Origin: Micromonospora costi
GTDB taxonomy: Bacteria > Actinomycetota > Actinomycetes > Mycobacteriales > Micromonosporaceae
Direction: 5' to 3'
Length of the DNA stretch: 64,000 nucleotides
Assembly: GCF_003626655.1 (NCBI RefSeq)
Contig: NZ_RBAN01000001.1
Span: forward strand, 1,674,001 to 1,738,000
Both the position numbers and the translations under genes were made by a program. Below are positions 48,860-60,392 of this stretch, piece by piece (position 1 is the stretch's first letter; every line of letters starts with the position of its first letter). The notes beneath the pieces were generated by a model. It was not told the DNA's origin. It was given only the letters and a program-made list of their open reading frames with translations, and did not search any database.

Positions 48860-49920
48860 GCCGGCTTGATCACCTCGTCGATGATCCGCAGCCGCTCGTC
48901 GAACGGGATGAACGCGCTCTTCATCGCGTTGATCGTGAGCCATCGCAGCTCCGCCCAGCCGTAGCCGAACGCGTCCACCAGCAACGCCATCTCCCGCGAC
49001 ATCGAGGTGCCGCTCATCAGCCGGTTGTCCGTGTTGACCGTCACCCGGAAGCGCAGGTCACGCAGGAGCCCGATGGGGTGGTCGACGATCGAGGGCGCGG
49101 CGCCCGTCTGCACGTTGGAGGACGGGCACAGCTCCAGCGGGATCCGCTTGTCCCGCACGTACGCGGCCAGCCGTCCGAGCACCGGCTCGGGCCCCTCGGT
49201 GCTGATGTCGTCGACGATCCGGACGCCGTGACCCAACCGGTCGGCGCCGCACCACTGGATCGCCTGCCAGATCGACGGCAGCCCGAACGCCTCACCGGCG
49301 TGGATGGTGAAGTGGAAGTTCTCCCGCTGGAGGTACTCGAAGGCGTCCAGGTGCCGGGTGGGCGGGAAGCCCGCCTCCGCGCCGGCGATGTCGAAGCCCA
49401 CCACCCCGGCGTCCCGGTGCCGCACGGCGAGTTCGGCGATCTCCTGGGAGCGCGCGGCGTGCCGCATCGCGGTGAGCAGCGTGCCCACCCGGATCGGGGT
49501 GCCGGCCGCCGCCGCCAGCGCGCTGCCCTCGGCGAACCCGGCCAGCACCGCCTCGACCACCTCGTCCAGCGAGAGGTCCCGCTCCAGGTGCTGCTCGGGC
49601 GCGAAGCGCACCTCGGCGTACACCACCCCGTCGGCGGCCAGGTCGAGCGCGCACTCCGCGGCCACCCGGCGCAACGCCGACGCCGTCTGCATCACGGCCA
49701 CCGTGTGGGCGAACGTCTCCAGGTAGCGCTCCAGCGAGCCGGAGTCGGCGGCTGCCACGAACCAGCGCCCGAGCGCCTCGGGGTCGGTGGTCGGCAGCTC
49801 GTGACCCACCTCCGCCGCCAGCTCGACGACCGTCGCGGGGCGGAGGCCACCGTCGAGGTGGTCGTGCAGCAACGCCTTGGGGACCTTGACGATGTCCTCG
49901 TACCGGATAGTCGCGACCAT
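48832..49920 (-). CDS. add: Adenosine deaminase
   Basis: 362 residues. Zinc and catalytic motifs: LLHDHLDGG near residue 19, TIHAGEAFG near 208, [17 protein letters not shown] and [12 protein letters not shown]. It deaminates adenosine and deoxyadenosine to inosine forms. It is single-gene, between a uridine-kinase-like gene and a Sensor-domain gene, but functionally belongs with the nucleoside uptake cluster at 52.5-60 kb. Confidence 0.96.
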   Translation of the reverse strand: MVATIRYEDIVKVPKALLHDHLDGGLRPATVVELAAEVGHELPTTDPEALGRWFVAAADSGSLERYLETFAHTVAVMQTASALRRVAAECALDLAADGVVYAEVRFAPEQHLERDLSLDEVVEAVLAGFAEGSALAAAAGTPIRVGTLLTAMRHAARSQEIAELAVRHRDAGVVGFDIAGAEAGFPPTRHLDAFEYLQRENFHFTIHAGEAFGLPSIWQAIQWCGADRLGHGVRIVDDISTEGPEPVLGRLAAYVRDKRIPLELCPSSNVQTGAAPSIVDHPIGLLRDLRFRVTVNTDNRLMSGTSMSREMALLVDAFGYGWAELRWLTINAMKSAFIPFDERLRIIDEVIKPAYAALLLPD

Positions 49921-50124
49921 GCTCAGACCCTAGTCAGACGTCGCGGGCACCGCGCCCGTACCGCCGCCGGGTGTCACGGCCGCCACCCGCGCGCCGGCCG
50001 GCCTGCGGTGATCCACCGGGTCGGAGGTGGTGCCAGCACCACCGTCAACTGTCGTGTCGGCACCATCGAACGAACCCCGTCCCCCGCCTACCGTCGAGAC
50101 ATCGGGTCACGGGCGGAGGCGGCG

Positions 50125-50958
50125 ATGGAGACCACGGTGGTGACGGGGGCCGGCGGATCGGCGGCGGCACCTCCGTGGTCCGGGCCGGTGGGCGCCCGCT
50201 GCGACGAGGAACCGGTGAGCATCGCACGCCAGGCGGTACGGGACGTGCGTCACCTGCTGACCGGGGTGCCCGTCGCGCTGGCCGCCGCACTGCTCGCCGT
50301 CGCGACCCTGGCCTCCGCCGCGGTGACCGTGGTCGGCGTCGGCCTGCCGCTGCTCGACCGGGCGGTCACCCGGTCCCGGGCCGTGCTCGACCGGCAACGC
50401 CGGCGGGTGTCCGGGGCGCCGGTGGCCGCGCCGTACCGGCCGGCGGCCGGCTCGCTCGGCGCCCGGCTCCGGGTGCTGCTCACCGACCCGGCCGCCTACC
50501 GGGACCTGCTCTTCCAGCTCGTCGCCCTCCCGTTCAGCCTGGTCGCGGTGCTGCTGCCGGTGGCGTTCTGGCTGGGCGCGGCGCAGGGCCTGGCACTCCC
50601 GGTGCTGTACGAGCTCCGGCCCGGCCTGATCGGGGCCTACCTCGGTGTCCCGATCGACTCCCCCGGCACCGCCTGGCTCGGCGCGCTCGCCGGGCTGCTC
50701 GTGGCGGCCGTCGCGTGCCAGCTGCCTCGCGGGCTGATCCACCTGGAGGCCCGGCTGACCCGCGCGCTGCTCGGGCCGACCGCCCGCACCGCTCGCCCGC
50801 CGGTGGGCCTACCGTGGTGGACGTGGACCCCCGCATCCTCGACCGGTTGCGCTGCCCGGTCTGCGGCGAGCCGCTGGCCGAGGCGACCGCCGGCAGCGCC
50901 ACCGCGCTGCGCTGCCCGCGCCGGCACAGCTTCGACGTGGCCCGCCAGGGATACGTGA
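50125..50958 (+). CDS. Sensor-domain membrane protein (orphan), overlapping next gene
   Basis: 277 residues from ATG 50125, with GGAGG 5 bases upstream. Residues 30-210 resemble the Sensor domain found at the N-terminus of actinobacterial histidine kinases: VRHLLTGVPVALAAALLAVA, VVGVGLPLLDRAV, then RVLLTDPAAYRDLLFQLVALPFSLVA and a final helix. No kinase domain follows. The last 46 codons read through the start of the RlmA-like gene in another frame, with Arg/Pro/Ala-rich random-looking sequence, so the natural protein may have lost its stop. Role unknown. Confidence 0.75.
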   Translation: METTVVTGAGGSAAAPPWSGPVGARCDEEPVSIARQAVRDVRHLLTGVPVALAAALLAVATLASAAVTVVGVGLPLLDRAVTRSRAVLDRQRRRVSGAPVAAPYRPAAGSLGARLRVLLTDPAAYRDLLFQLVALPFSLVAVLLPVAFWLGAAQGLALPVLYELRPGLIGAYLGVPIDSPGTAWLGALAGLLVAAVACQLPRGLIHLEARLTRALLGPTARTARPPVGLPWWTWTPASSTGCAARSAASRWPRRPPAAPPRCAARAGTASTWPARDT

Positions 50959-51686
50959 ACCTGCTCGCCGGCCGCGCACCCCACCCGGGCGACACGCCCG
51001 AGATGGTCGCCGCCCGCACCGACTTCCTGGCCGCCGGCCACTACGACCTGATCTCGACGGCCCTCGCCGAGGCTGCGGTGGCCCTGACCGGGCCGGCCGC
51101 CGGGGCGTACCCCCTGGTGGTGGACGCCGGTGCCGGGACGGGCCGGCACCTCGCGGCGGTGCTGGCGGCCCTACCGGACGCCGTGGGTCTGGCGCTGGAC
51201 GTGTCGAAGCCGGCGCTGCGCCGGGCCGCCCGCGCTCATCCCCGGGCGGCCGCCGCGCTGGCCGACACCTGGCAGCGGCTGCCGGTCGCCGACGGCGCGG
51301 CCGCGCTGCTGCTGAACGTCTTCGCGCCGCGCAACGGCGCCGAGTTCCGCCGCGTGCTGGACCCGGCCGGGGCGCTGCTCGTGGTGACGCCGGCCGCGGA
51401 CCACCTCACCGAGCTGGTGGGCCCGCTCGGTCTGCTCCGGGTCGACCCGGCCAAGGAGGACCGGGTGGCCGGCAGCCTGGGCGGGGACTTCGTCCGGGAG
51501 AGCACGTCGGTGCACCGCCGCGAGCTGGCGCTGACCGGGCCCGAGGTGGCGACGCTGGTCGGCATGGGCCCGAGCGCCTGGCACACCGACCCGGCCGGGC
51601 TGGCCGCCCGCGTCGCGGCGTTGGCCGAGCCGGTACGGGTCACCGCGGCCGTCCGGCTCGCCGTGTGGCGGCCCGTGCCGCGCTGA
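50823..51686 (+). CDS. RlmA-like 23S rRNA (guanine-N1)-methyltransferase
   Basis: 287 residues from GTG 50823, chosen because TACCGT lies 7 bases upstream (leaderless); GTGs at 50814 and 50817 are alternatives. The N-terminal zinc finger is LRCPVCGEPL with LRCPRRHSFD (three Cys and a His), followed by ARQGYVNLL, typical of RlmA/TlrB. The SAM motif is VVDAGAGTGRHL near residue 105. The family methylates G745 or G748 of 23S rRNA; TlrB-type members give tylosin resistance, others are housekeeping. It overlaps the upstream gene by 136 bases. Confidence 0.87.
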   Translation: MDPRILDRLRCPVCGEPLAEATAGSATALRCPRRHSFDVARQGYVNLLAGRAPHPGDTPEMVAARTDFLAAGHYDLISTALAEAAVALTGPAAGAYPLVVDAGAGTGRHLAAVLAALPDAVGLALDVSKPALRRAARAHPRAAAALADTWQRLPVADGAAALLLNVFAPRNGAEFRRVLDPAGALLVVTPAADHLTELVGPLGLLRVDPAKEDRVAGSLGGDFVRESTSVHRRELALTGPEVATLVGMGPSAWHTDPAGLAARVAALAEPVRVTAAVRLAVWRPVPR

Positions 51687-51690
51687 CCGG

Positions 51691-52371
51691 TCAGGTGGAG
51701 AGGTCCACCTCTTCCCAGCCGGGGGGTTCGTCGTGGTACGGCCCGCGCAGCACCACGGCCCACTCCAGCGCCCACCGCCGCTGGCCGATCGCGTTCGCGT
51801 CGACCAGGCCGGGCGGGATGCGCCCGTGCCGTTCCAGCTCCAGGTACGCCCAGTCGAGGCAGTAGTGCAGGTCGAGGAGTGCCGCCGCGTCGGCGGGATG
51901 CTGCGGAGCCGCGAGGATCCGGGACCGCCACTGGGCGAACGTCTCCCCGTCGGCGATGTGCGGCATCCGTTCGACCAGGCGCTCGTCGACCGGCAGCGTC
52001 GGGTCGAGCTGCTTGGTGAGGCCGACCACCCAGGCCAGCGAGAACAGCGCGTCGTGGTGCAGCACGAAGGACCGGTGGTCGCCCTTGCTGCCGGTGACGA
52101 ACTGCCATTCCGGCGGAGTGACCATCTCCACGAGGTGCGAGGCGAGCAGCCAGCTCATGGCGGCCTGCGGCGGCATCCCGAAGCAGCGGGCCAGGATCAG
52201 GTGGAGCACGGCGATCCGCGCCTCGATCTCCGCCGTGGGACGGAGCTCGATCTGGTCGCCCGGCTCCCAGACCAGCGGGAACTGCGGCGGCGGCAGCGGC
52301 AGGCCGAGCCGGGACAGCTCGTCCAGGCTCGCCTCACGCACCTCACGTGGGTCGGGGGCAGGTACGGTCAC
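51691..52371 (-). CDS. DUF4272 protein
   Basis: 226 residues, soluble. The pattern REASLDELSRLGLPLPPP, IELRPTAEIEARIAVLHLILA, DALFSLAWVVGLTKQLDP and RPPG-type C-terminus with LDWAYLELERHGRIPPGLVDANAIGQRRWALEW fits DUF4272. Function unknown. It ends 5 bases from the convergent methyltransferase gene and lies 101 bases downstream of deoA on the same strand. Confidence 0.82.
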   Translation of the reverse strand: MTVPAPDPREVREASLDELSRLGLPLPPPQFPLVWEPGDQIELRPTAEIEARIAVLHLILARCFGMPPQAAMSWLLASHLVEMVTPPEWQFVTGSKGDHRSFVLHHDALFSLAWVVGLTKQLDPTLPVDERLVERMPHIADGETFAQWRSRILAAPQHPADAAALLDLHYCLDWAYLELERHGRIPPGLVDANAIGQRRWALEWAVVLRGPYHDEPPGWEEVDLST

Positions 52372-52472
52372 GGCGTTTCCCTTGCTCGCGGCGGCGCGGC
52401 GCCGGTGGTCCCCCCTGGCCAGGGAGGATAGCCCTCCCGCGTGATCGGCACCACGCCGCCCCGCCCGCCCGG

Positions 52473-53753
<1,281 letters not shown>

Positions 53754-53878
53754 CAGAATTCCTCACAGTCCTTACTGACAGCCGACCGGCGTACCCCAGC
53801 CGGCGAAGCCAAGACTCCGCCGTCACTGGTCCGCGGAGGACGACCACGACGGGCCGGGGCCTCGAAGCTCAGGCACGC

Positions 53879-54586
53879 TCAAGAACCGGACCACCGGACC
53901 GGGATCTCCAGCGGCGGCTCGCCCTCACCCGCCCAGAAGATGGTGCCGGTCGCGTCCACCACGACCACCCGCGGCGTACGGGCCAGCCCCCAGGTGATGG
54001 CCTCGGCCGGGTCGTCCCAGCTGGGGCCCTCCTCCAGCACACCGGTCTCGGCGTCCGCGTCGTCGCCGGCGGACCGCTCCCAGTACGCCGTCCAGACCTG
54101 CTGACCGGCGGAGAGGTCCGGGTGGACGAAGACGGTGCCGCGGCCCCGCCACGACGCCAGCCGCTCCGGAACCACCGGCAGCGGCGTCTCGCCGGTCACC
54201 GCCTCCAGGTCCTCGACCCCGAACGCGTGCGGCAGCAGCTCGGCCATCCGCAGCGGGCGGCCCTTCGCCTCGATGAGGCACTCGGGGCCGCCGTTCTCCC
54301 AGAGCAGCTGCCGGCACCGGCCGCACGGCATTAACGGCTCGCCGGTCGCGTCGACGCAGGACAGGGCGACGATCCGGCCACCGCCGGTGGCGTGCAGCGA
54401 CGAGACCACGCCGCACTCGGCGCAGAGCACCACGCCGTACGCGGCGTTCTCCACGTTGCAGCCGACCACGACGCGGCCGTCGTCGACCAGGGCGGCGGCC
54501 CCGACCGGGAACTTCGAGTACGGCACGTACGCGTGCCGCATCACCTCGGTGGCGGCGGCGCGCAGCCCGGCCCAGTCGATCTCCAT
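53879..54586 (-). CDS. cdd: Cytidine deaminase with a C-terminal extension
   Basis: 235 residues; the usual tetrameric enzyme is about 130. Residues 1-130 are a normal Cdd: NVENAAYGVVLCAECGVV with catalytic Glu, and PCGRCRQLL for zinc. The extra 100 residues (from about 140) read WRGRGTVFVHPDLSAGQQVW, then ITWGLARTPRVVVVDATGTIFWAGE; a mixed alpha/beta unit I do not recognise. Start ATG 54586 follows GGGGGAG. It lies 15 bases after the last permease gene. It deaminates cytidine and deoxycytidine. Confidence 0.92.
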   Translation of the reverse strand: MEIDWAGLRAAATEVMRHAYVPYSKFPVGAAALVDDGRVVVGCNVENAAYGVVLCAECGVVSSLHATGGGRIVALSCVDATGEPLMPCGRCRQLLWENGGPECLIEAKGRPLRMAELLPHAFGVEDLEAVTGETPLPVVPERLASWRGRGTVFVHPDLSAGQQVWTAYWERSAGDDADAETGVLEEGPSWDDPAEAITWGLARTPRVVVVDATGTIFWAGEGEPPLEIPVRWSGS

Positions 54587-54601
54587 GTGGTGCTCCCCCT
54601 G

Positions 54602-55882
54602 TCAGCCCTTGACGTACGGCTTGCCGTCGGCGGCGGGTGCCCGCACCCTGCCGACCAGGCCGGCCACGGCCAGGATCGTGGCCAGGTAGGGCAGCATGGC
54701 CAGGAACTGGCTCGGGATCACACTGTTGATCGCGCCCAGGTAGGTGGCGAGCTGGTCGGCGAAGCCGAAGAACAGCGCGGCCAGCAGTGCGCCCGTCGGG
54801 TTCCACCGGCCGAAGATCAGCGCCGCCAGCGCGATGAAGCCCTTGCCGCCGATCATGTTCTTGGTGAACGAGTAGAGCGCCAGCGTGTACGAGGCTCCGC
54901 CGATGCCGGCGACCACGCCGGCCAGCAGCACGTTGCGGTAGCGAACCCGGAGCACCCGGACGCCGAGGGTGTCGGCGGCGGTCGGGTGCTCGCCGACCGA
55001 GCGGGTCCGCAGACCCCACCGGGTACGGAACAGTCCGAGGTGGATCACCAGCACGAGCAGCAGGCCGAGGTAGAGGAAGATGTTGCCCCGGAACAGCGCC
55101 GGGCCGAGCACCGGGATGTCCTTGAGCAGCGGGATCTCCCAGTTGCTGAACCGGGGCGCGCTGTTGTAGCGCTCCGCGTTGGTCTGCATCAGCCGCTCGT
55201 AGAGGAAGCCGGTGACGCCCACCGCGAGCAGGTTCAGCACGATGCCCATGACCGTCTGGTCGACCAGGTAACGGATCGAGAAGACGGCCAGCAGCAGGGA
55301 GATGACCGCGCCGCCGATCGCCGCGGCCACGAGGCCGACCCAGACGCTGCCGGAGATGCTGCCGAAGAGGGCGCCGCTGAACGCGCCCATCAGCAACTGC
55401 CCCTCGATGGCCACGTTGACCACACCGGACCGCTCGCAGAGCACGCCGGCGAGCGCGCCGAAGATCAGGGGCAGGGCCAGGATGAACGTGCCCCGGAGGA
55501 TGTTGACCAGCGGCATGAAGTTCTGCCCCGCGGGGGCCGCGGAGACCTGCCAGCACAGGAAGGACAGCACGAAACCGACCAGCCCGACGCCGAGCACCGG
55601 AAGGAACCAACGCTTCGGCGGCCCGGCGAGCAGCGCCGCGCCGGCGGCGGCCGCGATCGCGCCGAAGAGGATGGCGCCGACCGTGCCGTTGATCTCCAGG
55701 GCGGCGCCGGCGGCGTCCTCGCTGAGCGTGAACCGGGCCTGCTGGTCGGTGGCGAGCGCACCGAAGAGCACCGCCGCCAGCAGGCCGAGCGCCAGCAGCA
55801 CGAGGCCGGCCTTGCGGCTACGGGTCCAGAATCCCTGGTCGACCGCGGCGACCGCCACGTCGGGGACAGCCATGGTGGACAT
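54602..55882 (-). CDS. Nucleoside ABC transporter permease 2
   Basis: 426 residues with about ten membrane segments. The motif LIFGALAGVLCERSGVVNVAIEGQLLMGA is the signature of the BmpABC/Rns/NupPQ type permease. It starts 3 bases after the upstream permease stop and is followed 15 bases on by cdd. Together with the other permease it forms the channel for nucleosides delivered by the BMP lipoprotein. Confidence 0.93.
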   Translation of the reverse strand: MSTMAVPDVAVAAVDQGFWTRSRKAGLVLLALGLLAAVLFGALATDQQARFTLSEDAAGAALEINGTVGAILFGAIAAAAGAALLAGPPKRWFLPVLGVGLVGFVLSFLCWQVSAAPAGQNFMPLVNILRGTFILALPLIFGALAGVLCERSGVVNVAIEGQLLMGAFSGALFGSISGSVWVGLVAAAIGGAVISLLLAVFSIRYLVDQTVMGIVLNLLAVGVTGFLYERLMQTNAERYNSAPRFSNWEIPLLKDIPVLGPALFRGNIFLYLGLLLVLVIHLGLFRTRWGLRTRSVGEHPTAADTLGVRVLRVRYRNVLLAGVVAGIGGASYTLALYSFTKNMIGGKGFIALAALIFGRWNPTGALLAALFFGFADQLATYLGAINSVIPSQFLAMLPYLATILAVAGLVGRVRAPAADGKPYVKG

Positions 55883-55885
55883 GAG

Positions 55886-57256
55886 TTACCAGCCCTTCGC
55901 CAGGCTCGTCTGCAACCGGGCGGCCCGTGCGGCCCGGAGCTGGAAGATCGCCTTCACCAGGGCCGGCGCGGCGATGAAGATGACGATCAGCGCCTGGAGC
56001 ACGGTGACCAGCTCCAGCGAGATGCCCGAGTACGACTGCATCCGGTTACCGCCGGCCTGCAACGCGCCGAAGAGCAGCGCGGCGAGCGCCACACCCCACG
56101 GCTTCAGGCGGCCGAGCAGCGCCACCAGGATGCCGTCGAAGCCGATCTGGGCCACGACCAGCGGGGTGAGCGCGCTGGCGGTCGAGCCGAGCACCATGTT
56201 CGAGCCGCCCAGGCCGGCGAGGAGACCCGCGAAGACCATGATGAGCACGAACGTCCGGGTGACGCTGATGCCGGCGGTACGGGCGGCGTCGGGGTTGGCG
56301 CCCACGGCCCGCAGCTCGAAGCCGAGCGTGGACCGGTTGAGCAGCCACGCCACCGCCCAGGTGGCCAGCACCGCGAGCAGGATGCCGGCGTGCACCCGCA
56401 GGTTGTCGCCGAGCAGCCGGGGGAACTGGGCCGACGGGTCCACGGCCTTGCTGATCGCGTCCGTCCGGGTCGGGTCCTGCACCCCGTTCTGCACGATGAG
56501 CCAGGTCAGGAAGTACGTGGCCACGTAGTTGAGCATGATCGTGATGATCACCTCGTGGGCGCCCGTACGCGCCTTGAGGATGCCCGGGACGAAGCCCCAC
56601 ACGGCACCGCCGAGGGCGCCCGCGAGCACCGCGACGAGCAGGTGCAGGCCGGGCGGGAGCGGCAGCAGGAAGCCGGCCAGCGCGGCGAGGATCACGCCGA
56701 TGGTGGCCTGGCCCTGTGCGCCGATGTTGAACAGGCCGCCCCGGAAGGCGAGCGCCACCGACAGGCCGGTGAAGACCAGCGGGGCGGTGTAGGTGAGCGT
56801 CTCGGAGATCGGCGCGAACACCGCCTCCCAGCCGTTGCTGCCGTTCAGCCAGCCGGAGAACGTCTCGGGGTCGAAGACCGCGCCCTTGAACAGGTTGGCG
56901 TACGCCTCGCTCACGAGCGTCCAGCTGGACTCCAGCGCGTCCGACGGGCGGGCGGTGATGTAGGAGTAGGTCGAGAGGACGTCCGGATCCGAAATGATCA
57001 TCAGGATCCCGCCGACCACGATCGCCAGCACCAGCGACAGCAGCGTGACCGTGAAGGTGTTGGCCGCCCAGAGGTTCTCGACGAACAGCCGGCCCAGACT
57101 GGGCCGGGGCTCCGGCGTGCCGCCCTGCGCCGTCTGCGCCTGCGGTGTGGTCGCGGCCTCCGCCCGCTCGGTGTTGCCGAGCGCGTTCTGGGCCGCCTGC
57201 GCCTCGCTCGCCGGCTCCTTGTCCGGAGAGCCCGACGGGGGGTTCGGGTTGGTCAT
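55886..57256 (-). CDS. Nucleoside ABC transporter permease 1
   Basis: 456 residues. A long Ala/Gln/Pro-rich cytosolic N-terminus of about 55 residues precedes the membrane part. The family motif [26 protein letters not shown] is near residue 165. The ATG overlaps the ATPase stop by 4 bases (ATGA). Partner of the permease 3 bases downstream. Confidence 0.93.
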   Translation of the reverse strand: MTNPNPPSGSPDKEPASEAQAAQNALGNTERAEAATTPQAQTAQGGTPEPRPSLGRLFVENLWAANTFTVTLLSLVLAIVVGGILMIISDPDVLSTYSYITARPSDALESSWTLVSEAYANLFKGAVFDPETFSGWLNGSNGWEAVFAPISETLTYTAPLVFTGLSVALAFRGGLFNIGAQGQATIGVILAALAGFLLPLPPGLHLLVAVLAGALGGAVWGFVPGILKARTGAHEVIITIMLNYVATYFLTWLIVQNGVQDPTRTDAISKAVDPSAQFPRLLGDNLRVHAGILLAVLATWAVAWLLNRSTLGFELRAVGANPDAARTAGISVTRTFVLIMVFAGLLAGLGGSNMVLGSTASALTPLVVAQIGFDGILVALLGRLKPWGVALAALLFGALQAGGNRMQSYSGISLELVTVLQALIVIFIAAPALVKAIFQLRAARAARLQTSLAKGW

Positions 57257-58839
57257 TCCTCGTCCTCGCTCCGCGGGGCCTCGGCGGGCGCCGCGTCGTC
57301 GTCGGTCGCTCCGGCAGTCTGCTCGGCCGCCACCTCCGGGGTGACGCCGGCCATCAGCAGGCCGATCTGCTCACGGGGGGTGTCCGGGCCGACGATGCCG
57401 ATGATCCGCCCGCGGTACATGACCGCGACCCGGTCGGCCAGCCCGAGCACCTCGTCCAGCTCGCTGGAGACCACCAGGACGGCGGTGCCGATGTCCCGCT
57501 CCCGGATGACGCGGCTGTGGATGAACTCGATGGACCCGACGTCGACGCCACGGGTCGGCTGCGCGGCGATGAAGAGCTTCAGCGGCCGGGACAGCTCCCG
57601 GGCCACGATCACCTTCTGCTGGTTGCCGCCGGAGAGCGTGCCCACGGGCGCCTCGGCCGAGGACGTCCGGACGTCGAACTGCGCGATCCGCTCCTTCGCC
57701 GAGGCCGCGATCGCGTCCGGCTTGAGCGCGAGGCCTCCCGCGAACGGCGGCCGGTCGTAGATGTCCAGCACCAGGTTCTCGGCGACGCTGAACTCCTTGA
57801 CGAGCCCGTCGACGCTGCGGTCCTCGGGCACGTAGCCCACCCCGGCGCGGAGCACCTTCTTGGTGGACCAGCCGTCGATCCGCTCCCCGTCGAGGGTGAC
57901 CGAGCCGGCGAGCACCGGACGCAGACCCATGATCGCCTCGATCAGCTCGGTCTGGCCGTTGCCCTGCACGCCCGCCACGCCCAGCACCTCGCCCGCGCGT
58001 ACGGTGAGGTCGATGCCGTCGACCGCGCGGATCTGCCGGTCGTCGTCGACCACCAGGCCGGCGACCTCGAGCACCGGCTCGCCCGGCGCCGCCGGGGCCT
58101 TCTCCACGGTGAGGCGGACGCTGCGGCCGACCATCAGGGCGGCCAGCTCGTCCCGGCTGGCGTCCGGGGACGCCGTGCCCACGGTCTTCCCGCGCCGGAT
58201 CACCGTGATCCGGTCGGCGATCGCCTTGACCTCGCCCAGCTTGTGGGTGATGAAGACGATCGACTTCCCGGCGGCCTTGAGCGACCGCATGACCGTGAGC
58301 AGTTCCTCGGTCTCCTGCGGGGTGAGCACCGCGGTCGGCTCGTCGAGGATGAGCAGGTCGACGTCGCGGGTGAGCGCCTTGACGATCTCCACGCGCTGCT
58401 GGATGCCGACCGGCAGGTCCTCGACCACCGCGTCCGGGTCGACCCGCAGGCCGTACCGCTCGGAGACCTCGACGACCTCCCGGCGGGCCCGCCGCCGGTC
58501 CAGGAATCCGGCGATGCCGCCCCGGACCTGCTCGGCGCCGAGCATGATGTTCTCGGCGACGGTGAAGACCGGCACGAGCATGAAGTGCTGGTGCACCATT
58601 CCGATCCCGGCCGCGATCGCGTCGGACGGCCCGCGCAGCTTCAACGCCTTGCCGTCGACCAGGATCTCGCCCTCGTCGGGCTGGTACAGCCCGTAGAGCA
58701 CGTTCATCAGGGTCGACTTGCCAGCGCCGTTCTCGCCGAGCAGGGCGTGGATCTCTCCTGGCTCCACCGTCAGGTCGATGTGGTCGTTGGCGACCAGATC
58801 ACCGAACCGCTTGGTGATGCCGCGCAGTTCGAGTCTCAG
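57253..58839 (-). CDS. Nucleoside ABC transporter ATPase (tandem domains), probable CTG start
   Basis: 528 residues if translated from CTG 58839. The first domain has Walker [10 protein letters not shown], signature [11 protein letters not shown] (altered) and [11 protein letters not shown]; the second has [10 protein letters not shown] (degenerate P-loop), signature [15 protein letters not shown] and AAQPTRGVD. This is the RbsA/BmpB-like tandem ATPase. The first in-frame ATG/GTG/TTG is GTG 58767, which would cut off the first strand and A-loop ([18 protein letters not shown]). GGAGG lies 5 bases before the CTG, so CTG initiation is likely. It follows bmpA on the same strand. Confidence 0.88.
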   Translation of the reverse strand: MRLELRGITKRFGDLVANDHIDLTVEPGEIHALLGENGAGKSTLMNVLYGLYQPDEGEILVDGKALKLRGPSDAIAAGIGMVHQHFMLVPVFTVAENIMLGAEQVRGGIAGFLDRRRARREVVEVSERYGLRVDPDAVVEDLPVGIQQRVEIVKALTRDVDLLILDEPTAVLTPQETEELLTVMRSLKAAGKSIVFITHKLGEVKAIADRITVIRRGKTVGTASPDASRDELAALMVGRSVRLTVEKAPAAPGEPVLEVAGLVVDDDRQIRAVDGIDLTVRAGEVLGVAGVQGNGQTELIEAIMGLRPVLAGSVTLDGERIDGWSTKKVLRAGVGYVPEDRSVDGLVKEFSVAENLVLDIYDRPPFAGGLALKPDAIAASAKERIAQFDVRTSSAEAPVGTLSGGNQQKVIVARELSRPLKLFIAAQPTRGVDVGSIEFIHSRVIRERDIGTAVLVVSSELDEVLGLADRVAVMYRGRIIGIVGPDTPREQIGLLMAGVTPEVAAEQTAGATDDDAAPAEAPRSEDEE

Positions 58840-59049
58840 CGCAACCTCCGGGGATAGGAGCGATGGTCTGGGATACGAGCGATGGTGCAGCCTAGCCGCC
58901 GTTCGGCGCGATCGGCCGGCCGGTCGCCGTGGTGCGCGATCGGCCGCCCCGGCCCGACGGATGGGTCCCGCGGAGCCGGAGCGGCCGGATCGGTCGTAGC
59001 TGTTGCCCGCCGGCCCCCCGATGATCTCACCGGGAGGATCGGCCGGCCG
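58840..59049. other. Intercistronic region bmpA-ATPase with direct repeats
   Basis: 210 bases without a gene. Two 15-base direct repeats with one mismatch (58852-58866 and 58871-58885, GGATAGGAGCGATGG form) lie just upstream of the ATPase Shine-Dalgarno. GATCGGCCGGCCG-like sequences occur several times between 58908 and 59050 and can form GC hairpins. This could limit read-through and give the lipoprotein more product than the ATPase, which is inference. Confidence 0.45.
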
Positions 59050-60135
59050 TCACTTGGTCGGCTGAGCCTTGGAGGTGACGGTGATGGTGCCGGCGGCGAT
59101 GTCCGCCTTGATCTTGTCGACCTCGGCCTTCAGCTCGGCCGGAACCTTGCCGTCGAAGTCGTGGTACGGGGCGATGGAGACGCCGTTGTTGGCCAGGGTG
59201 CCCACGAAGCCCGGCTTGGCCTGGAGCTTCTCGCCACCGGCCGCCTTGAGCACGGCCTCCTTGACGGCGTCCGGGATGTTCTTGACGACCGTGGTCATGA
59301 TCGCCGAGCAGTCCGGGGTGCTCTCGCAGCCGTCGACGTCCACCCAGATGGTGCTGAACTTGCCGCCCGAGGCCTTCGCGGCCGCGGTGGTGCCGAGGCC
59401 GGAGCCGCCGGCGACCGGCATGACGATGTCCGCGCCCTGGGCGACCAGGGTGTCGGAGACCTTCTTGCCCTCGTCCTGCTTGGCGAAGTCGTTGGTGAAG
59501 GAGCCCTTCTGGGTCTCCTTGTTCCAGCCGAGCGCCTGGACGTTCTTGCCCTTGGCCTGGTTGTAGTACGCCACGCCGTCGACGAAGCCGTCCATGAAGA
59601 TGGTCACCGGCGGGATCGGCAGGCCGCCGTAGGTGCCCACCTTGCCGGTCTTGCTCATCCCGGCGGCCAGGTAACCGGCCTGGAACGCGGCCTGCGCGGT
59701 GTCGAACTGCATCGGGTAGATGTTGTCCACACCCGGGTTCGCGTCGACGATGCCGAACTGCTGGTTCGGGTTGGCCTGCGCGATCTTCTTGGTGGCGTTC
59801 TCCATCAGGCCACCAACGGCCAGGATGAAGTCGCACTTCTGGTTGACGAACTGCGTCAGGTTCGGCTCGTAGTCGGCCTCGGCCTTCGACGCCACGTACT
59901 TGATGTCGATGTTGTCGTTGGCCGCCTTGGCCTCCTGGAGGCCCTTCCACGCCGAGGTGTTGAACGACTTGTCGTCGATGCCGCCGACGTCGGTCACCAT
60001 GCAGGCGCTGAACTTCTTGCCACCGTCACCGGCGCCGTTGTTCTCATCCGGCGCCTCGCCACACGCGGCGGCGCTCAGTACGAGCCCACCCGCCGCCACG
60101 ATCGAGGCGATCCGCATCCCACGCACCGAGCGCAA
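59050..60135 (-). CDS. BMP-family nucleoside-binding lipoprotein
   Basis: 361 residues from TTG 60135, which has AAGGAG 5 bases upstream; an ATG at 60156 lies upstream of that ribosome site and an ATG at 60117 is the alternative. The signal peptide (RGMRIASIVAAGGLVLSAAAC) ends in a lipobox-like AAAC. The BMP domain follows: ACMVTDVGGIDDKSFNTSAWKGL, PNQQFGIVDANPG and the C-terminal part with GFVGTLANNGVSIAPYHDFD. It binds nucleosides outside the cell and delivers them to the permeases. First gene of the transporter-salvage cluster. Confidence 0.93.
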   Translation of the reverse strand: MRSVRGMRIASIVAAGGLVLSAAACGEAPDENNGAGDGGKKFSACMVTDVGGIDDKSFNTSAWKGLQEAKAANDNIDIKYVASKAEADYEPNLTQFVNQKCDFILAVGGLMENATKKIAQANPNQQFGIVDANPGVDNIYPMQFDTAQAAFQAGYLAAGMSKTGKVGTYGGLPIPPVTIFMDGFVDGVAYYNQAKGKNVQALGWNKETQKGSFTNDFAKQDEGKKVSDTLVAQGADIVMPVAGGSGLGTTAAAKASGGKFSTIWVDVDGCESTPDCSAIMTTVVKNIPDAVKEAVLKAAGGEKLQAKPGFVGTLANNGVSIAPYHDFDGKVPAELKAEVDKIKADIAAGTITVTSKAQPTK

Positions 60136-60392
60136 GACGTCTCCTTCCCATCGCACACCGCGCCTTGTGCGGTGGCTGCCCTAGAACCGGCCTGCGCTGT
60201 TGCCGCCGGCGTCTCACATTACGGACGGGAGCGTACGCCCGCGCCCACCCACCGGCCGACAATCGTGCACGACTGTTGAGCGGCTGTTACCCCTACGTAA
60301 CCGTTGCGTGGGGCAGATCACTCTTCGTGTTGGTAGGCGTGCGCCGTCGTGTCGCGTACGTCCCGTTCCGAGGTGTGCCGCTGCCGGGGACG

